A stretch of DNA of 64,000 bases from Paenibacillus albidus (GTDB lineage Bacteria > Bacillota > Bacilli > Paenibacillales > Paenibacillaceae). The notes beneath the pieces were generated by a model. That model saw only the letters and a list, made by a program, of their open reading frames with translations. It was not told where the DNA came from and made no database searches. Position 1 is the stretch's first letter; each line of letters opens with the position of its first letter. Where the stretch lies: contig NZ_BMKR01000007.1 in NCBI RefSeq assembly GCF_014644435.1, positions 186,001 through 250,000 of the forward strand, given 5' to 3'. Below, one piece after another: positions 26,489 through 35,954 of this stretch. A program made the translations under genes and the position numbers.

Positions 26489-27820
26489 TTAGAACCGCGT
26501 TACACCCTCTTTAGTGACAATCGCGTACACCAGCGGCAGCGGAGCCACCGGTTGTGCAGAAATGCGGTAGGCTTCCAGCACCTTGTTCCGCGCTTCCTGC
26601 ACCTTGCCCTCACTAGCGTGATTGACATGGAGTACAGCCAGCGTCTCGCCGGCTGCTACCGCATCTCCGACCTTTTTGGACAAATGAATGCCCACCGCCA
26701 AATCAATTACGGATTCTTTGGTCTCGCGTCCGGCTCCAAGCAGCATGGCTGCAATGCCGATTTCCTCGGCTTGAATGCCTTCTACGTAACCAGCGGCTTC
26801 AGCTTTCACCTCAATGAGGCGTTCTGCAGTCGGCAGCGTATCCGGGGACTCGATCTGCGAGACATCCCCGCCTTGGGCCCCGACCATCTGCTTGAGCTTC
26901 TCAAGCGCGGTGCCATCCTCAATATGAGTCTTGAGGATGGAGCGGGCTTCCGCTTCATCCCGGGCTTTGCCGCCCAGGACCAGCATATGGCTGCCAAGGA
27001 TAAGACAGACTTCCTCGAGATCCTTGGGTCCCTGTCCCTTCAACGTGTCAATGCCTTCCTTGATTTCCAGTGCATTGCCGATGCCATAACCGAGCGGCTG
27101 ATCCATATCGCTGATCACGGCTACCGTGTTGCGGCCCAGATGGCTGCCGATGTCCACCATCGCCTGTGCCAGTTTGATGGAATCGTCCAGCGTCTTCATG
27201 AATGCGCCGCTGCCGGTTTTGACATCCAGCACGATCGCATCGGCCCCGGCGGCAATCTTTTTGCTCATTACGGAACTGGCGATCAGCGGAATGGATTGCA
27301 CAGTCCCCGTGACATCACGCAGGGCATACAATTTCTTGTCCGCCGGCGTAATATTGCCGGATTGGCCGATCACCGCCGCCCCAATCTCGCCGACCTGGGC
27401 GAAAAAGCGCTCGCGGTCCATCTCCACCGAGAAGCCGGAAATGGACTCCAGCTTGTCGATGGTACCGCCGGTGTGCCCGAGACCGCGGCCCGACATCTTG
27501 GCTACCGGCACTCCTGCCGCAGCCACGAGCGGCGCGAGCACGACGGTTGTTTTGTCGCCTACTCCGCCTGTCGAATGCTTATCCACCTTGATTCCGGCAA
27601 TCGGGCTAAGATCCACCTGGTCGCCGGACTTCGCCATCTCCAGGGTCAGATCACCGGTCTCCCGGGCATTCATGCCTTGAAAATAGACGGCCATGGCCCA
27701 AGCCGAAACCTGATAGTCGGGAATTTCACCGCGGCTGTAGCCCTGAATCAGAAAAGCAATTTCCTCGCCGCTGAGCTCTCCGCCGTCCCTTTTTTTCTGG
27801 ATAATATCGACAACTCTCAT
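26489..27820 (-). CDS. pdp: Pyrimidine-nucleoside phosphorylase
   Basis: A 443-residue enzyme of the thymidine/pyrimidine phosphorylase family: [15 protein letters not shown] phosphate-binding motif, [13 protein letters not shown], and the C-terminal barrel-sandwich domain ([12 protein letters not shown]). It splits uridine, thymidine or deoxyuridine with phosphate to base and (deoxy)ribose-1-phosphate. I chose the ATG at 27820, which starts 1 bp after the stop of the upstream phosphorylase gene; its ribosome site lies in the end of that gene. Last gene of deoB-PNP-PNP-pdp. Confidence 0.96.
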   Translation of the reverse strand: MRVVDIIQKKRDGGELSGEEIAFLIQGYSRGEIPDYQVSAWAMAVYFQGMNARETGDLTLEMAKSGDQVDLSPIAGIKVDKHSTGGVGDKTTVVLAPLVAAAGVPVAKMSGRGLGHTGGTIDKLESISGFSVEMDRERFFAQVGEIGAAVIGQSGNITPADKKLYALRDVTGTVQSIPLIASSVMSKKIAAGADAIVLDVKTGSGAFMKTLDDSIKLAQAMVDIGSHLGRNTVAVISDMDQPLGYGIGNALEIKEGIDTLKGQGPKDLEEVCLILGSHMLVLGGKARDEAEARSILKTHIEDGTALEKLKQMVGAQGGDVSQIESPDTLPTAERLIEVKAEAAGYVEGIQAEEIGIAAMLLGAGRETKESVIDLAVGIHLSKKVGDAVAAGETLAVLHVNHASEGKVQEARNKVLEAYRISAQPVAPLPLVYAIVTKEGVTRF

Positions 27821-27821
27821 A

Positions 27822-28685
27822 TTATACCTGTACCTCACGCACGAATGCGCGGACCAGACCGATGAATTTCGGTTTGGTTTGATTCGCTACTTTGACCACT
27901 TGCTCGTGTGTGAGCGGCTCCAGCTCATCGCCAATCGCCATATCAGTGATGCAGGTGATGCCAAGCACACGCAGCTTGCTGTGGCTAGCTACAATGACTT
28001 CAGGGACCGTGGACATCCCAACAGCGTCTCCGCCCAGGTAAGCGAGCATCTTCAGCTCAGCCGGTGTTTCGTAAGTCGGGCCGCTGATGCCGGCATAGAC
28101 GCCTTCTTGCAGCACAAGCGTTTCACCGTCAGCACCTTTGACTTCGGATGCCAGCTTTTTGGCCAAGGCAATATATTCAGGATCATAAGCCCGGGACATA
28201 TCGGGGAAACGTACACCCAGCTCCGGATCATTTGGTCCGATCAGCGGATTGTCGCCGGTCATGTTCAGATGGTCCGTAATCAGCATCAGGTCCCCGGCTT
28301 TGAAACCTCTGTTCATACCGCCGCCTGCGTTGGTAATCACAAGGGTCCCTACGCCAAGCTTCGCCAGGACGTACACGGGCAGCACAACCTTGCGCATTGC
28401 ATAACCTTCATAATAATGAAAACGGCCCTGCATGATAATTACATCCTTGCCCTCCAGCTTGCCGATAACAAAACGTCCGGCATGGCCTTCGACCGTAGAA
28501 CGCGGAAAATGCGGGATTTCTTCGTAAGGAAGGTACACGGCTTCTTCGATTTGGTCACCCAGATCGCCAAGGCCCGAGCCGAGGATCAGACCGATGCTTG
28601 GCGTGTAACCTCCTAGTCTGGACTTGATATATTCAGCCGCTTCCTTGACCTGCTGGCCATAAGCTGGGGTATTTGCTTCTGTCAT
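27822..28685 (-). CDS. Purine nucleoside phosphorylase paralogue with Asp248 at the base-specificity position
   Basis: A 287-residue trimeric-type purine nucleoside phosphorylase: phosphate loop [27 protein letters not shown], a YETPAEL segment with the base-contacting Glu, and VGMSTVPEV. At the position of the base-recognising Asn in canonical 6-oxopurine enzymes (ITN) it has Asp (CITDMA, Asp248). That residue occurs in methylthioadenosine phosphorylases and favours 6-aminopurines. It likely differs from its neighbour in preferring adenosine-type substrates (inference). Third gene of the operon. Confidence 0.93.
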   Translation of the reverse strand: MTEANTPAYGQQVKEAAEYIKSRLGGYTPSIGLILGSGLGDLGDQIEEAVYLPYEEIPHFPRSTVEGHAGRFVIGKLEGKDVIIMQGRFHYYEGYAMRKVVLPVYVLAKLGVGTLVITNAGGGMNRGFKAGDLMLITDHLNMTGDNPLIGPNDPELGVRFPDMSRAYDPEYIALAKKLASEVKGADGETLVLQEGVYAGISGPTYETPAELKMLAYLGGDAVGMSTVPEVIVASHSKLRVLGITCITDMAIGDELEPLTHEQVVKVANQTKPKFIGLVRAFVREVQV

Positions 28686-28736
28686 AAAATGAATCCTCCC
28701 GGTATTTAGAGTGATGTTAAATGTTGTGGCGAAACC

Positions 28737-29561
28737 CTACATCTTCGGAATAAAGCCCAATACCAGCTTCAGGAAACGCTCGCGCACACGCTCCGCCGTC
28801 TCCATGACCTCGACATGGTTCAAAGGCTGGTCCAGAATGCCGGCAGCCATATTGGTGATACAAGAGATGCCAAGCACCTCGATTCCTGCATGGCGGGCCA
28901 CAATCGTCTCCGATACTGTGGACATACCTACCGCATCCGCACCTTGGCGGCGCAGCATAACGATCTCAGCCGGCGTTTCATAGCATGGACCCAGCAGACC
29001 CGCATATACGCCTTCTTTGAACTCAAAATCCTGCTCGGCAGCCGTTGCCTTCGCAACCTCGATCAGGCGGCGGCTGTAAGCCGAAGACATATCAGGGAAA
29101 CGGACGCCCAGCGCCGGGTCATTCGGCCCCGTCAATGGATTGCGTCCAGTCAGATTCAAATGGTCGGTGAGCAGCATCAGATCCCCGGGGGAATAATCGA
29201 GGTTCACTCCTCCGGCAGCATTGGTTACCAGCAGGCTGGTTACACCCAGCTCCTTCATGACCCGTACCGGAAATGCTGTAACCTCCGGCCCGTAGCCTTC
29301 ATACATGTGGAAACGGCCTTTCATCATCACTACCCGGCGTCCTTCGATCATCCCGATCAGCAGCTCGCCTTCGTGGCCCTCTACCGTAGAGACCGGAAAA
29401 TGCGGAATTTGATGATACGGAATGCTGATTTCATCCGTAATCAGGTCCGCCAGTACGCCGAGGCCGGAACCCAGGATCAAGCCGATCTCGGGAGCTACTG
29501 TGCTTTGATCCTTAATATAAATGGCTGCTTCCTGTATTTGTTGTTGGGTTATAATTGTCAT
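28737..29561 (-). CDS. Purine nucleoside phosphorylase, canonical 6-oxopurine type
   Basis: A 274-residue paralogue of the enzyme at 27822-28685 with the same motifs (ILGSGLGVLA, STVEGHEG, GRFHMYEGY, CYETPAEI) but with the usual Asn237 (CITNMAAG). It should split guanosine, inosine and their deoxy forms, like B. subtilis PupG. It begins 22 bp after deoB, so the ribose-1-phosphate it makes is passed to the mutase encoded beside it. Confidence 0.95.
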   Translation of the reverse strand: MTIITQQQIQEAAIYIKDQSTVAPEIGLILGSGLGVLADLITDEISIPYHQIPHFPVSTVEGHEGELLIGMIEGRRVVMMKGRFHMYEGYGPEVTAFPVRVMKELGVTSLLVTNAAGGVNLDYSPGDLMLLTDHLNLTGRNPLTGPNDPALGVRFPDMSSAYSRRLIEVAKATAAEQDFEFKEGVYAGLLGPCYETPAEIVMLRRQGADAVGMSTVSETIVARHAGIEVLGISCITNMAAGILDQPLNHVEVMETAERVRERFLKLVLGFIPKM

Positions 29562-29583
29562 TATTGAACCGCCTCCTTGATTT

Positions 29584-30762
29584 TTATTTCAGTTCTGCCA
29601 AAAAGCTTGTCCCGTACTTCGGAGCCTTCGCCCCAAAGTTGTCCGCAATCGTCGCCGCCACATCGGAAAATGTGCTGCGGATGCCCAGATTGCCGGGAGA
29701 CGCAAGGCGCGGGCTGTATACGAGCAGCGGCACATACTCACGCGTATGATCGGTTCCGCTGTGGATCGGGTCATTGCCGTGGTCAGCTGAGATGATCAGC
29801 AGATCATCCTGCCCCAGTGTGGAGAGAATCTCCGGCAGCGCGGCATCAAATTCCTCCAGGGCACGCCCGTAACCTTCCGGATCGCGGCGGTGTCCGTAGA
29901 GGGAATCAAAATCCACAAGGTTCGTGAACAGGAAACCTTCAAACGGCTTGCGCAGCTCCGCTATAGTCAGCTCAATGCCATGGGCGTTGCTTTTTGTCGG
30001 ATACGATGCCGTAACCCCTTCACCTGTAAAAATATCATTGATCTTGCCTACGGCAATCACATCCTTGCCGATATCCTCCAGCGCGTTCATCACTGTCGGC
30101 TCCGGCGGCTTCACCGCGTAATCGTGGCGGTTCGGCGTACGTACGAAATTGCCGGGTTCGCCTACATAAGGACGGGCAATGACACGGCCTACTGAGAACT
30201 CGGGAGCCATCGTCAGCTCACGGGCTATTGTGCAGGCACTGTACAGCTCCTCAAGCGGGATGATATCCTCATGCGCCGCAAGCTGGAACACGCTGTCCGC
30301 CGAGGTGTACACAATCCAGGCTCCGGTCTTCATCTGCTCTTCGCCGTATTCGACCAGGATTTCGGTCCCCGAAGCCGGCTTGTTCCCGATCACCTTCCGT
30401 CCGGTTGCCGCTTCAAATTTCTCAATCAGCTCTGCCGGGAAACCGTCAAAATACGTATTGAACGGAACCTCTATCTTAAGGCCCATCAGTTCCCAGTGGC
30501 CGGTCATCGTATCTTTGCCTACCGAAACTTCCTGCATCTTGCCGTAGTAGGCAGTCGGCGCCTCAACCGGTTCAAGCGGAGGCAGCGGCGCAATATTCGC
30601 CAGCCCCAGCTTTTGAAGATTAGGCAGCTTCAGTCCCGGCACCCGCTGCAAAATATGACCCAGCGTATGCGAACCCGCATCGCCAAAACCCGCCGCATCC
30701 GGTGCTTCGCCAATCCCTACGCTATCAAGTACAATAAAACCAATTCGTTTAAAAGTGGACAT
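29584..30762 (-). CDS. deoB: Phosphopentomutase
   Basis: A 392-residue alkaline-phosphatase-superfamily enzyme: N-terminal metal site [14 protein letters not shown], conserved phospho-acceptor Thr in KDTMTGHWE, and C-terminal metal ligands in ISADHGNDP and HTREYVPLL. It interconverts (deoxy)ribose-1- and 5-phosphate. The ATG at 30762 is 11 bases after AAGGAG; an in-frame GTG just upstream touches that site. Length matches the family. First gene of the nucleoside catabolism operon, downstream of xerD. Confidence 0.97.
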   Translation of the reverse strand: MSTFKRIGFIVLDSVGIGEAPDAAGFGDAGSHTLGHILQRVPGLKLPNLQKLGLANIAPLPPLEPVEAPTAYYGKMQEVSVGKDTMTGHWELMGLKIEVPFNTYFDGFPAELIEKFEAATGRKVIGNKPASGTEILVEYGEEQMKTGAWIVYTSADSVFQLAAHEDIIPLEELYSACTIARELTMAPEFSVGRVIARPYVGEPGNFVRTPNRHDYAVKPPEPTVMNALEDIGKDVIAVGKINDIFTGEGVTASYPTKSNAHGIELTIAELRKPFEGFLFTNLVDFDSLYGHRRDPEGYGRALEEFDAALPEILSTLGQDDLLIISADHGNDPIHSGTDHTREYVPLLVYSPRLASPGNLGIRSTFSDVAATIADNFGAKAPKYGTSFLAELK

Positions 30763-30817
30763 TAACGTCTTCACTCCTTCTCATCTGCATCTTCTTAGCT
30801 TCATCATGAAACGTGAA

Positions 30818-30849
30818 GAAACGGCTGTACCCGCAAGGGTATCCGTTTC
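30818..30849 (-). terminator. Possible terminator or attenuator between xerD and deoB
   Basis: Minus strand GAAACGGATACCC, loop TTGC, GGGTACAGCCGTTTC. The stem is strong but the T run is poor (TTCACGTTTC), so it may only reduce read-through. Confidence 0.45.
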
Positions 30850-30944
30850 GCTGTGCGCCCTAATCTGCAGCCAAGCCGCAGCCTGTTCCTTCAGTATGAT
30901 TCCATCATAACGATCTTAGTCGGAAAAAGCACCCCCGGCCAGGA

Positions 30945-31838
30945 TTACCTGGCTCTAGGATGATGGCTTTCGTAGACTTCCTTCATATTTTTGCGGGCGA
31001 TTCCGCTATAGATCTGTGTCGTCGATATATCGGCATGCCCCAGCATCTGCTGCACCGAGCGCAGATCCGCACCACCTTCCAGCAGATGGGCTGCGAAGGA
31101 ATGGCGCAACGTGTGCGGCGTGATATCCTCATCTATGCCGGCTTCCCGGGCGTATTTCTTAATGATTTTCCAGAAGCCCTGCCGGGTTAATCTTCCGCCC
31201 AGACTATTTAGGAACAGGGCCGGTTCATCCCGGTTCCCCCGCAGCAGCTTGTCCCGCATCCCGGCGGTGTAGACAGCCACACATTCTGCGGCGATTGCGC
31301 CAATGGGTACAACCCGCTCTTTGCCGGAAGTGCCGGTGCAGCGGGCGTATTTCATGTCGGTATGCACATCCTCCAGATTCAGCGAGATCAGCTCCGTAAC
31401 CCGGATACCGGTAGCGTATAACAGCTCCAGCATTGCCTTATCGCGTATGCCTTGGGAGGAAGCTTCGTCCGGGGCACCGAGCAGCCGTTCGATTTCCGGG
31501 ATCGTCAGCACCCTGGGAGGTTTTTTGTCCGGCTTCAGCGTTTCCATGTCAAGTGTGGGGTCCAAGGCAATCAGATGTTCCTTCAGTAAATAATGAAAAA
31601 AAGCACGGAGCGATACCGTATTCCGGTTAACTGTGGCCGTGGCCCGGCCGGCTCCGCGCAGCTCGCTCAGATACAGCATAATGTGGGATCTACGAATTTC
31701 TTCTGGAGCTTGAACACCCCGCGCTTCGGCAAACTCCAGGAATTGCGACACATCCCGCCCGTAAGACTCCAACGTGTTCGGAGACAGACCTTTATCCCCG
31801 GACAGATAGAGCATAAAAGGCTGCAAGTGTGACTTCAT
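30945..31838 (-). CDS. xerD: Site-specific tyrosine recombinase XerD
   Basis: A 297-residue recombinase with the N-terminal SAM-like core-binding domain (LSPNTLESYGRDVSQF) and the C-terminal catalytic domain. Catalytic residues include Arg in GIRVTELI, His242 and Arg245 in HTLRHSF, His268 in MLGHADI and Tyr277 in TQIYSG. With XerC it resolves chromosome dimers at dif. Context (fur, DUF4227 gene, deoB) and length mark it as the housekeeping XerD, not a mobile-element integrase. The inner ATG at 31838 is preferred over longer starts for size and a GGGAG site. Confidence 0.95.
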   Translation of the reverse strand: MKSHLQPFMLYLSGDKGLSPNTLESYGRDVSQFLEFAEARGVQAPEEIRRSHIMLYLSELRGAGRATATVNRNTVSLRAFFHYLLKEHLIALDPTLDMETLKPDKKPPRVLTIPEIERLLGAPDEASSQGIRDKAMLELLYATGIRVTELISLNLEDVHTDMKYARCTGTSGKERVVPIGAIAAECVAVYTAGMRDKLLRGNRDEPALFLNSLGGRLTRQGFWKIIKKYAREAGIDEDITPHTLRHSFAAHLLEGGADLRSVQQMLGHADISTTQIYSGIARKNMKEVYESHHPRAR

Positions 31839-31995
31839 TTTTTCACGCTCCCGTCCTGCGCAGCTGCTCTTTGTGACTGTGGGCAGGCTCAACATGAGGC
31901 TTCGCAGTATGCTGCAAGTCCGGCATTTTTTGCTTGAACTCACCTTAGCTTCTTTCGACAGCCCTTAGGGGGATTCCTGCTTCCCCATGCAGCAA

Positions 31996-32229
31996 TTACT
32001 CCCCGTACCAATAATAGAAGCGCAACCGCTGCGCTATATTCAGACCATCACCGTTTCGGGCTGTTTCCTGAAAAGCCTTGACCGCCGTTCCCTCGGGAAT
32101 GCCGTAATCCTCCACCGGGCTGATCCATTCTCCAAGGAAACTCATGACGCTGTACAGCAGATAGCTCAGCGCGATCAGCAGTACCATGAAATAGAGCCGG
32201 CGCACGGTTCTGGGGATAGAGACAATCAT
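31996..32229 (-). CDS. DUF4227 family small membrane protein
   Basis: 77 residues with one hydrophobic segment near the N-terminus (LYFMVLLIALSYLLYSVMSF) and a short polar tail ending RLRFYYWYGE. It matches DUF4227 proteins found between fur and xerD in Bacillus and Paenibacillus. Function is unknown. Read leftward between the same two genes here. Confidence 0.85.
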   Translation of the reverse strand: MIVSIPRTVRRLYFMVLLIALSYLLYSVMSFLGEWISPVEDYGIPEGTAVKAFQETARNGDGLNIAQRLRFYYWYGE

Positions 32230-32469
32230 CGCGATCCCTCCAAAAGTCAGAATGGCAGAAGCCCCCCTAAGGAACTGATACCAGGTGAACTCCCCGGCTT
32301 CTGCTCGTCCTTCACTTTATGCGCCACAATCTTATGTTATGTATCCTAAGCCCGCGTCCAATCATTTAAAAAGCTCTCTTGCGGCCTTGCAGCCGTAGAG
32401 AGCTCGTGTCGCAGACAGTTAAGCCTGATATATAGTGCGAAGCATTAAATTCTGATCTTTCAAAAAAGC

Positions 32470-32943
32470 TTACTCAGGACGATTCCCATTCCCGTCCGTG
32501 TTATTCTTATCCTTGCAGCGGTGGCATATGCCGTGAAAATCAAGTCTATGGTCCATGACCGTGAAATTAAATTCCCGATCCAGCCGTTCTTCAAGCGGAC
32601 CCAGCCAGTCCTCGCGAATCTCATCCATACTGCCGCACTGCACACAGATCAAATGATGGTGGTGATGTTTGGCCGTATCGGTACGCAGATCGTAACGGGC
32701 CACACCGTCGCCAAAGTTGATCTTCTCTACCACATGAAGCTCACTGAGCAGTTCCAGCGTACGATATACGGTAGCCAGACCGATCTCGGGGGCTTTCTCT
32801 TTCACAAGCATAAAAACATCTTCAGCACTCAGATGATCTTCTTCGTTCTCCAGCAGCACTCTTAAGGTCGCTTCCCGTTGGGGTGTAAGCTTGTATCCTT
32901 GGGATTGTAACTGTTGCTTAATCTTGTCTATTCGGGCTTCCAC
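32470..32943 (-). CDS. fur: Ferric uptake regulator Fur
   Basis: A 157-residue Fur-family repressor: winged helix (YKLTPQREATLRVL, LATVYRTLELL), the histidine cluster KHHHHHLICVQCG, and the C-terminal CHRCK that completes the structural Cys4 zinc site. With Fe(II) it represses iron-uptake genes. I prefer the GTG at 32943: GGGGGAG lies 8 bases upstream and the product has the usual size, whereas the frame open to 33027 crosses the promoter. Context is the conserved spoIIM-fur-DUF4227-xerD order. Its likely target in this window is the Fur box at 6298. Confidence 0.93.
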   Translation of the reverse strand: MEARIDKIKQQLQSQGYKLTPQREATLRVLLENEEDHLSAEDVFMLVKEKAPEIGLATVYRTLELLSELHVVEKINFGDGVARYDLRTDTAKHHHHHLICVQCGSMDEIREDWLGPLEERLDREFNFTVMDHRLDFHGICHRCKDKNNTDGNGNRPE

Positions 32944-32997
32944 CTGTCTCACTCCCCCTTGGAAAATTACCGCACCGGGCGTCAAACCACTTCTTCC

Positions 32998-33027
32998 ATT
33001 ATAGGGGGAGTCGCTTTGAGAAGTCAA
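32998..33027 (-). promoter_or_regulatory. Sigma-A promoter of fur
   Basis: Minus strand TTGACT (33027-33022), 18-base spacer, perfect TATAAT (33003-32998), 55 bases upstream of the GTG start. I see no clear Fur box in it. Confidence 0.65.
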
Positions 33028-33179
33028 ACGGTTTTAGTCTGCCTTAGCAGCGGTGACAACCTCTCTTTATACTGGGGGCTGTTGATTGGATTAACGGCCA
33101 GCTGAAGTGCAGAATCGGGGTGTACAAGCATCCTGTCCTTTCACTCATACAATATTGAGTAGTTATTAGGAGAAGAAAG

Positions 33180-33404
33180 GTGAATGATTATGAGCATTCA
33201 ATTTTTAGATATGCGCATCTCACAGGATGGAACTATAGATACACCGGGGGTGAATTTGGTTCGTTACCATCTCAGCATCGGCCATCAGAACCGCAACCTT
33301 GGGAGCCAGAAGCTTCAGCGGGGTTGCCATTGCAGGCAATGGATAATGAATTTTTTGAGCGTGTATCCCGTGACTTCGGGGATTTTTTATGTAGGTACAG
33401 ATAG
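33180..33404 (+). CDS. Doubtful small gene (74 codons)
   Basis: A GTG at 33180 has AGGAG at good distance and a -10-like TACAAT about 30 bases further up, so something is probably transcribed. Two overlapping frames (33180-33404 and 33184-33420) look equally plausible and neither resembles a family I know. A hairpin ATCCC/GGGAT followed by six T near 33365-33392 lies inside both frames, so the transcript could equally be a short non-coding RNA. Confidence 0.25.
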   Translation: MNDYEHSIFRYAHLTGWNYRYTGGEFGSLPSQHRPSEPQPWEPEASAGLPLQAMDNEFFERVSRDFGDFLCRYR

Positions 33405-33520
33405 AATATTTCCATATTAAAATGATGGTTCCCCTTATTTCAGCAGGTATGCTGCGGAGTCCAGCAGTTACGGAGTTTATCGTATGAGCAGCAAGAACCC
33501 CGTCATGTCGATCTGTTCTA

Positions 33521-33700
33521 ATGTATAAAGTACCTCAGAATGGTTTGAAAGAGGCTCAAACATCCAAAATGATGTATTTTGTACATTCAAAGGACAGCTA
33601 CAAGGCACTTTTCGGCGAATGCTGCGGTTCCTGCTGCACCAAATACACTGAAATCCTAAAACGAGCCTCCTTTTGCCCATCCTGATGTATGAAGTGCACT
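33521..33700. repeat. Quadripartite element, family B, decayed copy
   Basis: Boxes centred near 33528 (ATGTATAAAGTACCT), 33579 (TGTATTTTGTACA), 33640 (CTGCTGCACCAAATACACTG) and 33692 (ATGTATGAAGTGCAC). Spacings are about 51, 61 and 51 bp. The third box is the inverse of the family B core at 8768. I see nothing I can support in the rest of 33701-34040. Confidence 0.55.
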
Positions 33701-34040
33701 CTAGCGATCTCCGCCCTAGGCTTATAACATGCCTCCCGGAAAGTGGCTTTCGAATGCGCCATCTATTCCCACCTTTTAAAGGCTGATGCTGGACTAGAAC
33801 CCTTTAATGTGGCGTTATCCTTCCTCGTTCACTTAATCACGCGCTACCCTACAATTATTTTATGTATACTCCAGCCGGCTAGCAATCACAGTATCCGTTG
33901 CACTCCATGCCCTCCGGCCCCTGAAGAAAGCCCAGCAAGCTTTGCTTTCTCTGGAGCTGTATAATCCTCCGTTGATAGCTGCTTACTGGACCTTTGCCGA
34001 GACATCACATATGCATAAAACCCGCATTAAAACAATGTTT

Positions 34041-34673
34041 TCAAGCAATATTCACCAGCATCGGCGTCACCCATCTCATCATTTCCGGAGTAACCCAGGT
34101 CTCAAAGCTGGCCACTCCCATAACCAGCACCGCCATCAGAAAAGATAACAGGGTATACATGGCAAAAGGGCGGGTGACTCCAGTCCGGCGCTGGCCCAGC
34201 ACACGGCTGCGGATCATTTGCAGGGAAAAGGCAATGGCAGCTGCACTGGTGATGAGCAGGATCGGGATCAGCACCAGATTATGCGGAGCGACCGATACGA
34301 GCGCAAACAAAAGTCCATGCCAGGAATATTGGCTGACCAGACAGCCGACGGTGAAACCGATCAGTACTCCCTTGAGGAAATCCAGAACGAGGATTCCCGG
34401 CAGTCCGATCACCGACAATCCGAGAATCCAGATCAGCCCAATCCATTTCAGATGCAGACCCGCAATGCTCCAGAACGAATCCGGAGCGGCAGGCAGCCCC
34501 TGCTGATCAACGGTGATGAAGAAATTGCCCAGATAGTCACCGATCTCCTGCTGCTGATCCATAGTCAGTGCACTCACAATCAGCGCCCCGAAGACCACCC
34601 CAACCAGGAATAATACGGCGACAAAAATATACAGAGGCGTCTGCTCCTTCATCATCAGCCTTAAATTACGCAT
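34041..34673 (-). CDS. spoIIM: Stage II sporulation protein M
   Basis: A 210-residue membrane protein with about five hydrophobic segments and the SpoIIM pattern (LVGVVFGALIVSAL near the start; FLKGVLIGFTVGCL and a PHNL turn in the middle). With SpoIID and SpoIIP it forms the machine that dissolves septal peptidoglycan for engulfment. I chose the ATG at 34673 because AAAGGAG lies 9 bases upstream. Its place before fur matches B. subtilis, though here a 1.1-kb gap with a decayed repeat element separates them. Confidence 0.93.
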   Translation of the reverse strand: MRNLRLMMKEQTPLYIFVAVLFLVGVVFGALIVSALTMDQQQEIGDYLGNFFITVDQQGLPAAPDSFWSIAGLHLKWIGLIWILGLSVIGLPGILVLDFLKGVLIGFTVGCLVSQYSWHGLLFALVSVAPHNLVLIPILLITSAAAIAFSLQMIRSRVLGQRRTGVTRPFAMYTLLSFLMAVLVMGVASFETWVTPEMMRWVTPMLVNIA

Positions 34674-34754
34674 CGGGACGTGCTCCTTTCCGGTCACATG
34701 TTACACCATATGAGGAAACGTCCCTTTCTATGACTTGTCCTTGAAGGCCAGACG

Positions 34755-35954
34755 TTAGGATCGGGGCTTGGCCACCTTGCCGTAGGTCCCGCCGCCGCCC
34801 GCCGTCAACGCAAGCGTACCGGAACGGGCGGCAGCGATATGTGCAGCCAGTTCTGTCCCCACTACTGCGGCAATGTCCTCTTCTGCAGCGGCATGGAGAA
34901 TATTCATTTCGGTGCTAAAAGCCTGCAGCAGGAGATTCATCTTCGCTTTGCCCAGCCCCGGAATGAATTCCAGCGGCACTTGGTAATGATACGGCGGCCG
35001 GTCAGCCGGTACAAACGGGGTCTTGCGGTCGGCGATGTCGAGGATCCGGTCAAAAACCCCTTTTACCAGCTTGAGGCTGCCGCAATACGGACAACGCTCC
35101 GAGGTGGCATAAGCCTCATCAATAATGCTGCCGCACCCGCCGCAATAGGTCCGGTGGTATTTGCCCAGCCGCGGATTAAGCCCAAAGTTGGCGCTGACAC
35201 GCCGCCCCTCTTTACGTTCAAGAGCCAGCTTAAGCTCGGCAAAAGAGGGTTCGGCAAGCTCCAGCACATTATACTCCCGGCCGATTTTGCCCAGGGAATG
35301 GGCATCCGAATTGGTCAGGAAGGTATAGCGGTCCAGTTCGGACAGATAACCGGCCATTTCCGAATCTGCGCTAAGTCCAAGCTCCACCGCGGCGATCCGG
35401 TCCAGGTCGAACAGGTCTGCCATCCGCTCAGCCGCACACCCATACAAGCCTTTATGAGGCGTGAAAATATGTGCGGGTATCAGCAGACCCCCGCGGCCGT
35501 AAATCTCGTCCTGCAGCTCTCTCGCCGGAACATACAGCCGCTGGGAGCTGAGGTTGACGTTCCGCATATGGCGGCTCATCCAGCCGCTAAAATCGCTCAT
35601 TGCCGCCAAATCGGGCAAAAAGGCCAGCACATGGCACTCTTTACGCCCGGGTTCCCGGATCTCGATCTCTGTCCCCAGGACAATCGTTGTCCCCCGGTAG
35701 GCGATGCCTCCGCCTTTAGCGACCGTCATCTCGCCGGATTCCAGCGCATCCCGAATATCGCGGAGGACGCCCGGCGAATGGCTGTCGATGATGCCGATCA
35801 GTTCTATCCCCTTGCGCTGCGCCGCTTCTTTGGCTATTCCGGCAAAGGTAAGGTCACGGCTGCCGCTGATTTTGACCGCCTGTCCTTCCGACGTCCGCCC
35901 AATATGCACATGCAGGTCACAGTAACAGGACTTCAGCTGCGGTTCTAGTGCCAT
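34755..35954 (-). CDS. Endonuclease Q family protein (PHP-domain DNA repair nuclease)
   Basis: A 399-residue protein with a PHP metal-site N-terminus (CDLHVHIGR, IDSHSPGV, LTNSDAHSLG), a zinc ribbon (CGGCG ... CPYCG) and a helix-hairpin-helix (FIPGLGKAKMNLLL). This is the layout of EndoQ, which cuts DNA 5' of deaminated bases and abasic sites. It overlaps the nudF stop by 10 bp, so the two are co-translated; both can be read as housekeeping of damaged nucleotides. Confidence 0.88.
   Translation of the reverse strand: MALEPQLKSCYCDLHVHIGRTSEGQAVKISGSRDLTFAGIAKEAAQRKGIELIGIIDSHSPGVLRDIRDALESGEMTVAKGGGIAYRGTTIVLGTEIEIREPGRKECHVLAFLPDLAAMSDFSGWMSRHMRNVNLSSQRLYVPARELQDEIYGRGGLLIPAHIFTPHKGLYGCAAERMADLFDLDRIAAVELGLSADSEMAGYLSELDRYTFLTNSDAHSLGKIGREYNVLELAEPSFAELKLALERKEGRRVSANFGLNPRLGKYHRTYCGGCGSIIDEAYATSERCPYCGSLKLVKGVFDRILDIADRKTPFVPADRPPYHYQVPLEFIPGLGKAKMNLLLQAFSTEMNILHAAAEEDIAAVVGTELAAHIAAARSGTLALTAGGGGTYGKVAKPRS

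Noticed and set aside
30945..31838. Integrase of a mobile element
   Set aside because: Length, motifs and the fur-DUF4227-xerD-deoB context identify the housekeeping XerD; no attachment sites or phage genes nearby.
33701..34040. Small plus-strand frames between fur and spoIIM
   Set aside because: No ribosome sites, no family resemblance, and one overlaps the end of spoIIM on the other strand.
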